Shown piece by piece: positions 34,646-46,010 of a stretch of 64,000 nt of DNA. Below the pieces are notes generated by a model. That model saw nothing but the letters and a program-made list of their open reading frames with translations. It did not search any database and was not told the origin of the DNA. A program made the translations under genes and the position numbers. Each line of letters begins with the position of its first letter. The stretch's first letter is position 1. The DNA is from Maratus speciosus (Eukaryota > Arthropoda > Arachnida > Araneae > Salticidae): contig OZ010794.1 of assembly GCA_963932465.1 (NCBI GenBank), forward strand, positions 447,966,502 to 448,030,501, in the 5' to 3' direction.

Positions 34646-35532
34646 AATCTGTTTTTGATAAGCTCAGTTTTTTGTTTACGAAACAGTTATTTGCAGAGTC
34701 GATGTCTGTGGTTAGCTAGTGGATGTATTCTAAGTCTAGCAGCTTCTCTGGCGTTCAGTTCATTTTGCGAATATTATAAAATAAAATACATAAAACTTGA
34801 CAATTACTTAGCTGCTTACTGTCGATGATTTCATGAGACATGTGGCCAATTTAAAAAATCTTACATTTCTGCCATCACATCAAGAGGGGGAAGTGGTTTT
34901 ACGGAATGTTTCGTCAATTCTAAAAATAGATAACCATAACAGATAACAAAAAACAGCCTTGTAATAAAAAGAGAAATTCAGAGGTTCAACTGCAACACAA
35001 ATCGAGAAGCTCTTTCTTACTAGACACAGAACTAGATAACTAATAATCAATTATAATTCGTGAAATATTTTTAAAGTTACAAAAATTGTTCACTTATTTT
35101 TGCCTATTAATAAAAATGATACAAAAAAATTATCAAAAGTAATAAAATTTTTAATTTGTCATTTTTTACCTGTGTTTCAAAAATGCAGAGTTTGAGGGTA
35201 TGGTTCACTAGATGTCCTGAAAAATACTAAATGTTCATTAAATATAAGTTTTCATGAGAGTAAAAGTTCAAGGCAACAACAGTTTCTATGAAATAAAACA
35301 AGAATCAGGTTTCTAAGACAAATATTTTTCACGTAAGGAAAGAAAAACGACAATTTTTTGCCAAAAATTGCAAATTTTCAAGAATTCAACCTCGATGAGG
35401 CACGGGTTAATATTATTTATTTGAGCTGAAATTTTGCCAATCTCATTTTCTAACTAATTGGCAACTTTTAGGAGGGTTCCCCCGAAGAAAACGTTAAAAA
35501 AATTTTTCCCCATGTTGCTTGTGACCACCCTA

Positions 35533-35570
35533 ATATATATTAAAGGCTTTTTGTTGTTGTTAGTACGAAA

Positions 35571-35607
<37 letters not shown>

Positions 35608-36499
35608 AACAACATTAAATGTAAAAAATCTATTAGTCTCTTCAATAAGAAAGTGTGGTTTAAATCTATCTATGTGATAAAGGACAAACGTGTCCTTGTG
35701 TAACGATGACAATTATTTTGACGTTGTCAATACCAGACGATTAAATTTCGCTTTTACGGCAATTTTTATAAACTCCTTCACATCGCCCATTTTCAATTTT
35801 TACACCGTTGAATAGGAAAAAAAATTACTTTTAGATGCAATATGTTTGAAAACTATTTCGCAATTGTTTGAAAACTGTATCATAATTTCCTCAATTTTTA
35901 TTGTTCTTAAAATAATTTTCAACCATGATTTGTTTAGTCTATTTCTATCACTTGCAGATGATTAAGAAAGATAAATCCGTTTGCACATAAAGTATTATAA
36001 ATAATTTCGCATTTGTTTCCGCTTATATCCATTTAAATAATTAAAACTTTATCAATAAATAAGTAAAATAAAACAATACAAATTAAACATAAATTAAAGA
36101 CATGTAATTCTTACTACGCGCTTAAACCACTGAAATTATCATAATCAAAAAGGCTGTTATAAATAACGATCTTTGGCGATTTTTTCGGTTGTTAACTCTT
36201 AGCACGAATATATAGTTAAATACGAAAATAACACTTTTAATAATTTTTAAAACTTTTGAATACAGACTATTTCAATACAGAATTACTATTCTTCACATAA
36301 AAAATTATTTCTGGCATTGTTAGAGAGCAATCTAAAAATTATATAAAATGTAAAAAATCTATTTGAGTTTTCAATACAAAAACTGTTTTCGCCAACATTC
36401 TGTAAACCGGAAAGCCCGGGTTCGATTTCCTAGTATTCAGTAAAACGAAAAGTCCGGGTTAGATCAACGCCCCCTAGATAAGGTAGAAATCCTTGACAG
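35533..36499. other. No gene; poly-A run and decayed repeat D relative
   Basis: A poly-A run spans about 35574-35605. 35740-35990 resembles dispersed repeat D. Near 36410 CCCGGGTTCGATTTCC resembles a tRNA B box but no A box was found. Confidence 0.45.
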
Positions 36500-36704
36500 G
36501 CTTTGTTATGACTTAATGAAGCAGGCAAAACAAAGAAAAAATAATTCAAACAAGTTGCATGTTTCGATTTCGTTGGCTCGTAGAATTATTAATTATTATT
36601 AGTAAATAATAATTGATAATTCCACGAGCCGATGAAATCGAAACATGCAAGTTCTTGGAATTTTTTTCTTTGTTTTGCGTGCTTCCACTGACGTCACAAC
36701 AAAG
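36500..36704. mobile_element. Foldback MITE with ~90-bp arms
   Basis: The left arm contains GCATGTTTCGATTTCGTTGGCTCG less its last bases, mirrored at 36625-36650 (CGAGCC, GAAATCGAAACATGC). The outer arms GCAAAACAAAG / CTTTGTTTTGC also pair. Centre is AT-rich (near 36590). Ends GTTATGAC / GTCACAAC. Confidence 0.75.
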
Positions 36705-39010
36705 CGAGTCACGGCTTTCTCCAATCTAGGAGGCGATGGCTGGATCCACTAGAGATACTAAACAACAATTCATTCATTTATTTATCATGTTAACGTTAGA
36801 TCTTATCTAAGCTTATCCACGCGACATCTAAAGTAACTAAGACGGAATTTATATGGCAAAGAAGAAAATCGAAACATGAAATTATTTAATTACGTAATTG
36901 AGATATTTGAACGATTTTTGTTATGTGAAAGGATCTGAATCTGTTATAGAATAAAATGTAAGGATTTCTATATTTTCAATTACATTTCAATGCATATTTC
37001 GAAAAGAAACTATAACTTCCTAATTAGTTCAAGTACTCGAAAGTTTAAAATTGAATTGTAATAACTAAAACGTCAAGAAATGCAACCTAAGATATTTAAA
37101 CTAGGTGATTCTAATTCATTTATTTAAAGAGAATTAACTTGAAATCCTTAACATGGAAATGCCTTTACTTATAATTATGTGCTTTTAGGTAATCTAAATG
37201 TTTCATGAATTCGCTACCGATAATGCTCTAAGACACATTTCTGCAAAATCTTAAATAAATTTGTTCATCAGATTTATCCGATCTTAATTCTAACTCTCAA
37301 GTGCTTAATATAGAATTCAATTGATGAATAAGGAAATTAAAGTTGATCAAATTAACCAGTTACTTAAATGGACTGAATCAGCATGAAAGGTGCTAGGCGA
37401 CTATCATGTTGTGAAACGATCTTCAACTGTTGTTGAATGGGATTTAATTAACGATGGGCCAAAACAGGTTTTTACGACGAAACCGAAACCGGATTTCGGT
37501 AATAAAACGAAAACGAAACTGTCCAAAATTTTTTTTTTAAATTAAGTAATACGTACATAAATATACATAATTATTAATTAAATATTATAAGTGTAATTAA
37601 CGTATGGCCCAAGTTGACTCACTGTGCCTCTGACCAAAACTATTTTTTTCACGTAAAATAAAATGTAATTAACTCATCAACGACACAAAATGATTTTCTA
37701 ATTTACGAATTTCGTCTAATAAAAAAACGTTTTAGATATACGTACCACGCGATTTACCTTTTATAACGATTTTTGTAAAGAATTTTCTGTTATACTAGAA
37801 TTTTATGAGTTCGATATTATTCTGCGGTTTCAAATTAAAAAAAATTCTATTCTTTTTGCCTAAAACGGATTTTCGGAGAATCTCAGATTTTGGGCCGAAA
37901 GCGAAAACGAAACAGAATTTTTGGTCGATCTCTAGATGTAATAGAAGATTTCACCATTTTCAATTCCCTCTTAATCTGTATTCTTATAGAAAAAATTCAA
38001 TAATCTAAAAATTCCAAGAATTATCCTCAATTACATGTTAAGAAGTGTATGTCAATGTTATTTAAATTAGACGATTGCAACTTATTAATTTTGTGCCTAA
38101 ATTCAAGTAGCTTGGCAACAACGTTACTTTAGAATTAAATGATATTATGAAAAGAAAATCATTAATTAATTTATCAGATTAATGTAAAATTTTAAATAAG
38201 CCTATTCACCAAGTTTATCCAATCACCGTTAACACCCTAAAATTGCTAAGAATTAATTCCTAAGATATAATTTAATTCATGCAGAAGTAAATAGAAGTCG
38301 ACCAATGTGTATGATATTTAAATAAAACGATTGTAACTTATTAATTTTGTGCCAAAAATTTAAGTGGCTTGGCGACAACACTACTTTCGAATTAAATGGT
38401 ATCATGAAAGGAGAATCATTAAATAATTTATCAGATTAATGTAAAATCTTAAATAAGTCTATTCCCTAGTTTATCCAATCACTGTTAACACTCTAAAATT
38501 GCTAAGAATTAATTTCTAAGATATAATTTAGTTGATGCTGAAGTAAATTGAAGTCGATCAAATTATCCATTTACTTAAATGGACAGAGTTAGCATGAAAG
38601 ATGCTATGTAACTATCACGGTGTGAAAACGATCTTAATTTGCTATTGAATGGGATTTAATAGAAGATTTCACCATTTTCAATTACATCTCATTCTGTATA
38701 CTTAGAGAAGAAATGAAATAAACTAAAAATTCCAAAGATTCTCAAGTTTAAAGATTATCGTCAATGAAATGTTAAGAAGTGTAGCCTATATTTAAAGTAG
38801 ACGATTGTATCTTATTAATTTTGTGTCAAAATTTAAGTAGCTTGACAACAACGTTACTTTAGAATTAAATGATATTAAGAAAAGAGAATCATTAATTCAT
38901 TTATGAGATTAACGTAAAATCTTAAATAATCCTTATTTATCAGGTTTATCCAGCCACTCTAAAATTGCTAAGAATTTATACAACGCCTAATGCAATCCCA
39001 GTTGATCAAA
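36705..39010 (+). repeat. Old repeat family R, about four diverged units
   Basis: Blocks AAGATTTCACCATTTTCAAT (37947, 38663), TAAGAAGTGTA, GACGATTGnAACTTATTAAT (38070, 38328, 38801), GCTTGGCAACAACGTTACTTT and TAAAATTGCTAAGAATTAAT recur at 350-720 bp spacing. Non-coding. Confidence 0.75.
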
Positions 39011-40310
39011 TTATTTTGTAACACAAGTGCCTAGCTAGTCTCTTATGAAAGATAGTCTATGGTCAAGTGCGTTTTGACTTTTGCGTGCGATAGTGGTGTC
39101 CAGAATTCTAACACGTGTGCGTGAATGAGCTACCAGATCTGTCATCCTTTAAATTTGGCAAAATGAGTCTGAATCTCCTATAATTTGATTTTCAGGGTTA
39201 TTTTGTCAAATGATATGATAATTAAGTATCTGCTGTCATCTAGCTAGTATAAACACAGCTGTGAGAGTTAAAATCAGTGGATTTAGTCGCATCTCCCTTT
39301 TAAGGTACATAAGATTGGAATTTCGTCGCATCTCGTCTTTGGAGGTACATAAGACTGCGATTTTTGACATAGAGGTACATAAGACTGCTTCCGGTTTTTG
39401 AAGACAGAATTTCCATGTGCTGAAGTTTTCCAGTGAGCTGTTTTCAGTAGATTGTTTGACTGAGAATCTTCGACAGCGTAGTGAGATGTTATATTCAACA
39501 TTTCAAATAAAAGACTTTTGGAATCCACTGGGTTCTCTTTATAGTGCCATTGTAGTATTTTGAAGCACCATTTTATACTTCTAACTACCGTGTTTCTAGT
39601 GACATTTCTATAGTTATCTGAAGCAAAATTTTCTCAGGTTCTGGCGAACGGTCAGCGTAGCTATTTCGTTTTAAGCTAGTGCTTTATTTTAATGAAGTTC
39701 TTGAGGATAGCATTTCTCCTCTGAGTTTCAGTATTTCAAACCATGGAGGAAAGAGATAGATGGAGATGCAGTAAGGTGGCTGGGGATGACGGCAAAAAAG
39801 TAACTCTAAAATCAGCTACAGTTGCCCTAAACACAAACACGTTCTTTCACGAAAAAAAGAAGAAAACTTTTAGTAATACATTTTTTAATTCATAATACAA
39901 TGGACTGTTGCTTTAGAATGCTTAAAAATAAGCAGATCATTTTCATTTAGAGAAAAAAATGCACGGGTCATGTCAAAGAATTCGGTCCCTGTTCCAGGTG
40001 CTTGTTTTGTTTGGGACGAGTGAGAGCATTTAAATTTGAGCAATAACGCGCATCATATTGCAAACCGTTTTTACGGCATATTGCATCTCCATCTGTCTCT
40101 TTCCTCCATGACTTCAAACTTACTTTTTGTCTCGTTAGGTTAAAACTGGCCGCCCCACTTCCATCCATCCTTTTTTATTGCTTTAAATAAATTGCTGTTA
40201 TTGATTTAAATAAATTGGTTATTTATTGAGCTGATGGTCCCGAAGGGTCTTCCACAACATAAATAAATGAGATATTTTGTTTTAAATTACATTTCAATAT
40301 GTACACGTGT
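39011..40310. other. Mostly unassigned DNA with short repeats; no convincing gene
   Basis: Less AT-rich and less repetitive than its surroundings. AGGTACATAAGACTG or a one-base variant occurs three times between 39303 and 39387. A 28-bp inverted repeat with one mismatch joins 39742-39769 and 40083-40110. Open frames of 50-81 codons exist on both strands but none resembles a known protein. Any host exon would most likely be here, yet none can be supported. Confidence 0.4.
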
Positions 40311-40311
40311 A

Positions 40312-41387
40312 CAGTCGTGGAAAAAAAAAGTAAACACCCCCTACTAACTCCTCAACAAATTATCGTAGAAGAAAGTTACTGGTACCGAACGATTGTAAAT
40401 AAAGTCTATTTTTAAATGATGTATATAAAATTTGCTTAGGGGACCATCTACATATTAAGACGAACCATAACTTTGTTTTTGTCAATAGCAGTACGCAATT
40501 TTGACATCATAAATGAACTCTACACCCTTCAATTAGCCTAAAAACGAATTTTTATGCAATTCGTGCCATAAGTTTCCGAGAAATTAATTATTTTAAAACG
40601 AGCGTATTTTAAGGGCTGTATCCAAATTGAAGTTCCGTACTGGATTGTTAACCGAGAGAGCCCCTTCCTTGATCAAGGCACCTTAAGCGCCACTCAAGGA
40701 GTCAATGAAGCGTGCTAGATTTCAGTACGGCAGAATAAATTTCAAAATGTCTACTCACTTTCATCATAGACGGCCCCTTAAACCATCATTTTGCCGTTTT
40801 GTAAGCATAATTTGAAAACTGCTTGGAAGAAAAATGTGAAATTTTTGAATTTCCATAAATCAGGACTTAATAAATCTAAATCCATCAAAAAAATTGTAGG
40901 TTGCAATTCATAATTTTTTCGAATATTAATTTCATAATTCATAATTCATGTCATAAAATTATAAAAATTGCAAATTCAGCTTATTTATATTTGGGTGTAT
41001 TAGTATTATTACTACAAAAAAAAAATTAGCACATTAGGAGCATAACTTCGGGAGATATAAATAAAAATATGAAAATGTAATTTAACATTAGAAGCACTAA
41101 AGTTTGAATGTTTATAATTCAAAAACTTATCATTCAAATGACTTGAAATTTGGTGTCTAGGCATAGTTTGAACCGAAGATTTGAAATATCTCGTTAAAAT
41201 TGGGTATTGCCATTGAAAAAAAATGAAGTTTGGATTCGTTTTAATATGTAGATGGCCCCCTAAGCAAATTTTATATACATCATTTAAAAGTAGACTTTAT
41301 TTCCAATCGTTCGGTACCAGTAACTTTCGTCTACGATAATTTGTTGAGGAGTTAGTAGGGGGTGTTTACTTTTTTTTTCCACGACTG
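40312..41387. mobile_element. Long-TIR MITE, copy 2 (TA target)
   Basis: Same family as 11085-12151: starts CAGTCGTGGAAAAAAAAAG, ends in the mirror, TA on both sides (40310-40311, 41388-41389). Inverted repeats reach about 170 bp and match closely. The two copies are alike along their whole length, so both derive from one deleted progenitor. No transposase. Confidence 0.9.
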
Positions 41388-41399
41388 TACATAGAAGAG

Positions 41400-42530
41400 A
41401 AATGAAAACAATGGTAAATTCCTATTTTCTCCAAAGACTCAAAAATTTAAAACTAGGATTATAATCATTAAAGTAATAAGAAATGTAATCTATGATATTT
41501 AAACTAGAGCATTAATTTATCTTATTCATTATTATATCTTATTTATTAATTTAAAGCAATTATCATTAGCTTGCAAATCATTTTATTTGTATTAATGTTT
41601 CCGAAAAACGTCTTAGTTAATGTTATTAAAATCTCTGCCAAGTTAACGTAAGATTCAAATAGGAATATTTACCTGGTTTGTTTAACCACAGTTCACGCTT
41701 CAAAGTAACCTATGATAGAATTAATGTGATACTGAAAGAAAATCAAAGTTAATCAAATTTAACCATTGCTTCAAAGGCGAACGACAATTATGATGTCAAA
41801 TTATCGTCATCGGTTGTTGAAAAGAATGTAATGGAAGATTTCTTCGTTTTAAATTGTATTCCCAATTGTACTTAAAGAGAGATCACGGTAAAGGAAAATT
41901 TCTCATTATTAATTTAATTATTATATTATTAATGTTAATTATTAATTTGTTAATAAATGATCTATCAAGTTAATGTAAATTCATAAATATGCAATTCATA
42001 TACTCTTCAGATTTATTTAACCAATTAACACTTTAAAATGCCTAGTTTGTTAGAATTACAGGACACTAAAGGATATCAAAGTTATTCAAATTCTCCAATT
42101 ACATAAAGAAACTGAGACCTATGAAAAATTACAATGTCAAATGACTATTATCTATTGTTCAAAAGAATTCAATGGAAGATTTCTTCGTTTTTAATTACGT
42201 TTCAAATCTGTATGCGAAAGGAAAAAAAATAGAAAAATACTATATAAATAATAATGTTATTAAATCCCGTATCAAGTTAATTTAAAATCTTAAATATGTA
42301 TTTTCTCCAGGTTTATTCAACCAAAGTTTGCACTTTAAAATGCCCAATTAGAAAATCTATAGACCGCGGAAGGGAATTGACATTAATAAAATTCTCAAAT
42401 TATTTTAAAGAAACTATAAACAATTATCGTGATTTGAAACGGTCGTCATCTGTTGTTAAATAGAATGTAATGGAAGATTTCTATTTCTCCGCTTTCAATT
42501 GCATTTCAATCTGTAATTAGGCGAGAAATG
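41400..42530 (+). repeat. Repeat family R, about three units
   Basis: AATGGAAGATTTCT recurs near 41831, 42171 and 42470, each followed by a form of TTTTCAATTGCATTTCAATC and a GAGAAATGAAAA-like tail. Continues the family of 36.7-39 kb. Confidence 0.75.
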
Positions 42531-42539
42531 AAAAAAAAA

Positions 42540-43165
42540 AGCAATTTAACAAATTACAACGATCATTTGGAAAATGATTTTTTCGAAGACTAAAATTTAA
42601 GACATAAAAAATCGCACGGAATTGATCATACATTATACACGTCATGAATTAAACATTAATAGTGTTATTACACGTAAAAATTGCATGCGACAAAAATCGC
42701 CTGTGACCCGTCAGATTTCTTAAAACTTACGTATTATCCACCTGAAACTTACGTATTATTCAAGCATTTCATTGGCTGTTCGGAAAAAGGCTTTTCCATC
42801 GTCAGATTTCCAAGAAATCTGACGACCAATTTTAAATGAAATTTCATTCTTAAACTTCTAAACATCCCACAATATTACTTTTTACACCGTCGTATGGAGA
42901 AAAAAATGTACTTTTAAATGCAATTTGTTTGAAAGCTGTATCTCAATTTGTTTCTGAGTTAATAATTAATTTTTTTTTGTAGTTTTTATTACTTTTTTTG
43001 TCATAGTGGCAACAGAAGTATCTATCTCTGTTGAAAGTAAAGCGAAATACAGATTACTGAACAGACCAATCAGAAAAAGAATAAAATGCGGATTAAACCA
43101 ATAAAAAGCTTCAGATATGCTTTTGATTTCCTACCCTGACGAGGACAATAACCATTTTTCCAAAT
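42540..43165. repeat. Dispersed repeat D, copy 2
   Basis: Close copy of 15174-15915 minus internal segments. Contains CGTCAGATTTC caa GAAATCTGACG near 42800, an 11-bp perfect stem. Ends near AACCATTTTTCCAAATGGTT, itself a short palindrome. Sits next to family R sequence. Confidence 0.8.
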
Positions 43166-44225
43166 GGTTAAAAAGAAAGAAAAAAGGAAAATGCTTTAGA
43201 TTTAACGAAAATTCAGAAGTTTAAAACTGAATTTTCTTCAATGAAATAAAGAAGTGCAGTATATGATGTTTAAGCTGGTGAATTTTTTGTTATTAACTTT
43301 AAGTTAGAATTTCAGAACGTGACAACTGTGTTACTTAACAAAAATAAATGTATTAAGAAATTTAATCATTAATTCTTTTATTGACTTATTGTTGAACCTT
43401 TAAAAATATTTTCAAGATTTTTACAACCACAGTGAAGACTGTAAAGTGTCTAAAATAAAATTTATATGTCGTTGAAGAGAATTGAAGTTAATCAAATTAT
43501 CTAGTTCAGTTCCATTAAAATATGTGTTTAAAAGATTATCAATTCAGGGGGTCCGAGACTCAAAATTCTACTTTTTTTACTTATAGAGATTTTGTTATGA
43601 TTTTTTCTGAAATATCTTTTAATGTAATAAGAATATTGCATCTAAAAACAATCTGAAAAATTTTAAATATTTTTTTAAAATTTAAATTGTAAAATTTTAA
43701 GCATATTTAATTTTTGATATAACTCTGGAAGTACTTACTCTATTTACAAAATTTTTACACTTTTGTGTACAAAAAATGTCTCATTTTAATTTGTTTTCAG
43801 GATTTCGTAAAATATTGATTAGGAATTTTATAAAAAAATTTTATGAGTGAATTTTGCATTAATTAGCATATTTTAGCAATTATCGCTCAAAATTAAAAAT
43901 TCTGAAGGCAATTTGTTGAAAATATAGCATAAAATCTGTGTTAAAAATTTCATGCATATATCTTGAAAGGAACTTTAGATATATTCTTTTAAAGTTGACA
44001 AATCGTGAAAAAATTCATTCTGAGATAAATGGAGCTAAAGTTCTCGTCTGATGCATCGCTTCTCATGGCAGCAAAAGGTGTTATATCTCTGGATCTAATG
44101 AAGATAAAAGCATGCGGTTTGCTGTATTTAAAGCTAAAAACTCAGTATATTTTTTAAGCCAATAAAAAAAAAAAATTCATTTTTTTACAGCTTTTAGCAC
44201 CGGACCCCCTTTAACTGAAAATGCC
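43166..44225. other. Family R remnant then unassigned DNA
   Basis: 43200-43520 has weak family R blocks (ATTGAAGTTAATCAAATTAT). 43540-44210 runs from GGGGGTCCGAGACTC to a near-mirror GCACCGGACCCCC at 44200-44210, so a degenerate TIR element of about 660 bp may lie here. No coding frame. Confidence 0.45.
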
Positions 44226-44338
44226 TTTACTACATACATATAACTGCTTAAAAGGTGACACAAACATATAAAAAATATTATTTAATAATTATTTATGTGT
44301 TTGTGTCACCTTTAAGTAGTTATAAGTATGTTGTAAAG
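44226..44338. mobile_element. Hairpin MITE, 113 bp
   Basis: Arms of about 45 bp pair nearly perfectly, with AAAGGTGACACAAACATA on the left and TATGTGTTTGTGTCACCTTT on the right; the loop is AT-rich. Confidence 0.8.
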
Positions 44339-44876
44339 TTTATTAATAACAAGGTGAACATTTCCTTCACGACTCTAGTTTTTTAATACAGTGTTTTGAC
44401 TCTATTGAAAATGTCTTAATATAGAAAACAAACAAAATAAAAAAATTAAATTGTACTCATTTGGGCATTGTATATGATTTTATGATTGTAATCATAAATT
44501 TAATGATTGAAATAATAAACGTTTTCATTAAAATGGCATAATTGATATGAAAAGGACAGTAAAGTAAATCAATCAAATTTTCTAGCTACTTAAAACAATT
44601 CAAATCAGTTAATGACCATTACAATATGAAACGGTCATCATATATTGCTGAATAGAATGCAATGAACAATCTCACTGCTTTCAATTATAATTCGATGTGT
44701 ATTTAGAAAGGAAATCGATGCAACAGGAAATTACTTTATATTACAATAACTCAAACATTTTAAATTGCATTATCACAAGGAAAATGTTAAGAAATGTAGT
44801 CTATGACGTTATATTTAAAGGATTGTAATTCATTAATTTAATTTCACAATTTATGTAACTGGGCTAGAAATTTACA
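44339..44876. repeat. Decayed repeat family R
   Basis: TCAAATTTTCTAGCTACTTAAA, read in parts, and GAAACGGTCATCATAT near 44620 match family R. No gene. Confidence 0.5.
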
Positions 44877-45016
44877 GGGTGTCCCACAAATCCGTTCACA
44901 ATTCAATATATCGTAAAAAATTAACTAACTAACGTATCGGAATGCACTTGCATTATAAGACTTGTCAAAGAGTCTGTTTTTAACACTTTCCAACGTAGCA
45001 CATGCCTACGATGGTT

Positions 45017-45300
45017 GTGTTGTTTAACTTTTGATAATTCATTTGTATGTATTTTTTAAGTGCTGAATCCGAAAATGACCTTCATTTTTAACCATCACGT
45101 CAGGAGTTTTTGCAAATCGTAAATTTCAATGGAAAAAAGTTAAAAAAAATAGAGAAAATCTGATACTAAAAGATACAGGAAATGGTTGTGTTTCTTAACT
45201 TTTGATAACTGATTTTTATATGTTTTTTAGCACTGAATTAGAAAATGACCTTCATTTTTAACCATCAAGTCAGGATTTTTTGCAAATCGTAAATTTCAAA
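45017..45300 (+). repeat. Two-copy ~165-bp direct repeat
   Basis: GGTTGTGTTxxTTAACTTTTG, GAAAATGACCTTCATTTTTA and TTTTTGCAAATCGTAAATTT occur once in each unit. Confidence 0.8.
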
Positions 45301-45301
45301 G

Positions 45302-45535
45302 TATTTATGAAACAGCCATTATAAATGAAGTGTTAGGTGAAGATGAAAGAGCAGCCGTAAAAAGTTAGAACTCTGATTTTCTGGTCAGAATGGAAAAAAA
45401 AATGGCCCCCCCAATTTTTTTTTTTTAAATTATGGCCATTTTTTCCCATTCTGACCAGATAATCAGAGTTCTAACTTTTTACGACTGCTCTTTCATCTTC
45501 ACCTAACACTTCATTTATAATATGTGTTTCATAAT
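45302..45535. mobile_element. Foldback MITE with ~100-bp arms
   Basis: GTGTTAGGTGAAGATGAAAG and AGTTAGAACTCTGATT on the left are mirrored at 45440-45520. The loop near 45405 is a C then T run. Outer parts of the arms diverge slightly. Confidence 0.85.
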
Positions 45536-45639
45536 AATGAAAGCCATCAGTTAATCAGAAGAAAATGATCCATTCCAAAGGTATAAGTTCTATTAACTCG
45601 GATAATAGAGACTCTACTGTGTTTATATTTCTATACATA

Positions 45640-45705
45640 TATTTATTTTTTTTTTTTATCAGGGACGACACTAAATTCTGAAAAAGCAGAATTCCTGTTT
45701 TCTAG
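45640..45705 (+). mobile_element. Helitron-type 3' terminus, copy 1
   Basis: AATTCTG (45674-45680), a 6-nt loop and CAGAATT (45687-45693) form a perfect 7-bp hairpin; 8 bases later comes CTAG (45702-45705) and then T. This is the canonical Helitron 3' end. The 45 bases before CTAG recur at 52622-52666. The 5' end was not located. Confidence 0.55.
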
Positions 45706-46010
45706 TTATTTATTATTTTTACCTAATTGTAAGCAGGACCCGATTAACCTCTAAAGCTAAGGGAAGCACAGTGTCATTTCGCTGCCCACTTTCATTCGAG
45801 AAGAGTTTCCAAAATTCGATATACTCAGAAACTCACCAATACTACAGATATTATTCAAATTACTACAAATATTATATTATTATATTTTCTCAATTTTGAT
45901 TGGTGGATAATCTGAGGATTTGTGATCATGTGATTTAAACTTATCTATTGTATAAAAAAATAATTTGCTATGGAAGATATTTTTAAGAAATGCTTAAAAA
46001 ATTATATATA

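Larger units (their letters stand above)
32790..35532 (-). mobile_element. hAT-like DNA transposon, decayed, ~2.74 kb
   Basis: Left end TAGGGTGGTCACAAG mirrors the right end CTTGTGACCACCCTA. The inverted repeats continue inward about 160 bp with gaps, through AAAATGAGATTGGC and ATATTAACCCGTGCCTCAT. Flanking ATATATAT on both sides could be an 8-bp target duplication as in hAT elements, but it lies in an AT microsatellite so is weak evidence. It carries transposase remains on the minus strand. Confidence 0.7.

Noticed and set aside
35454..35703. Open frames on both strands with poly-Lys or poly-Phe
   Set aside because: Produced by the poly-A run at the hAT-like element end.
36405..36440. GGGTTCGATTTCC, a B-box-like motif
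   Set aside because: No A box at the right distance and no tRNA fold; one motif is not enough for a tRNA or SINE call.
39968..40168. 66-codon minus frame starting MDGSGAASFN
   Set aside because: Looks more protein-like than most but has no recognisable domain and no neighbouring exon signals that I can support.
44877..44900. CAGGGTGTCCCAC, a typical element start
   Set aside because: No mirrored end located; kept only as a note.
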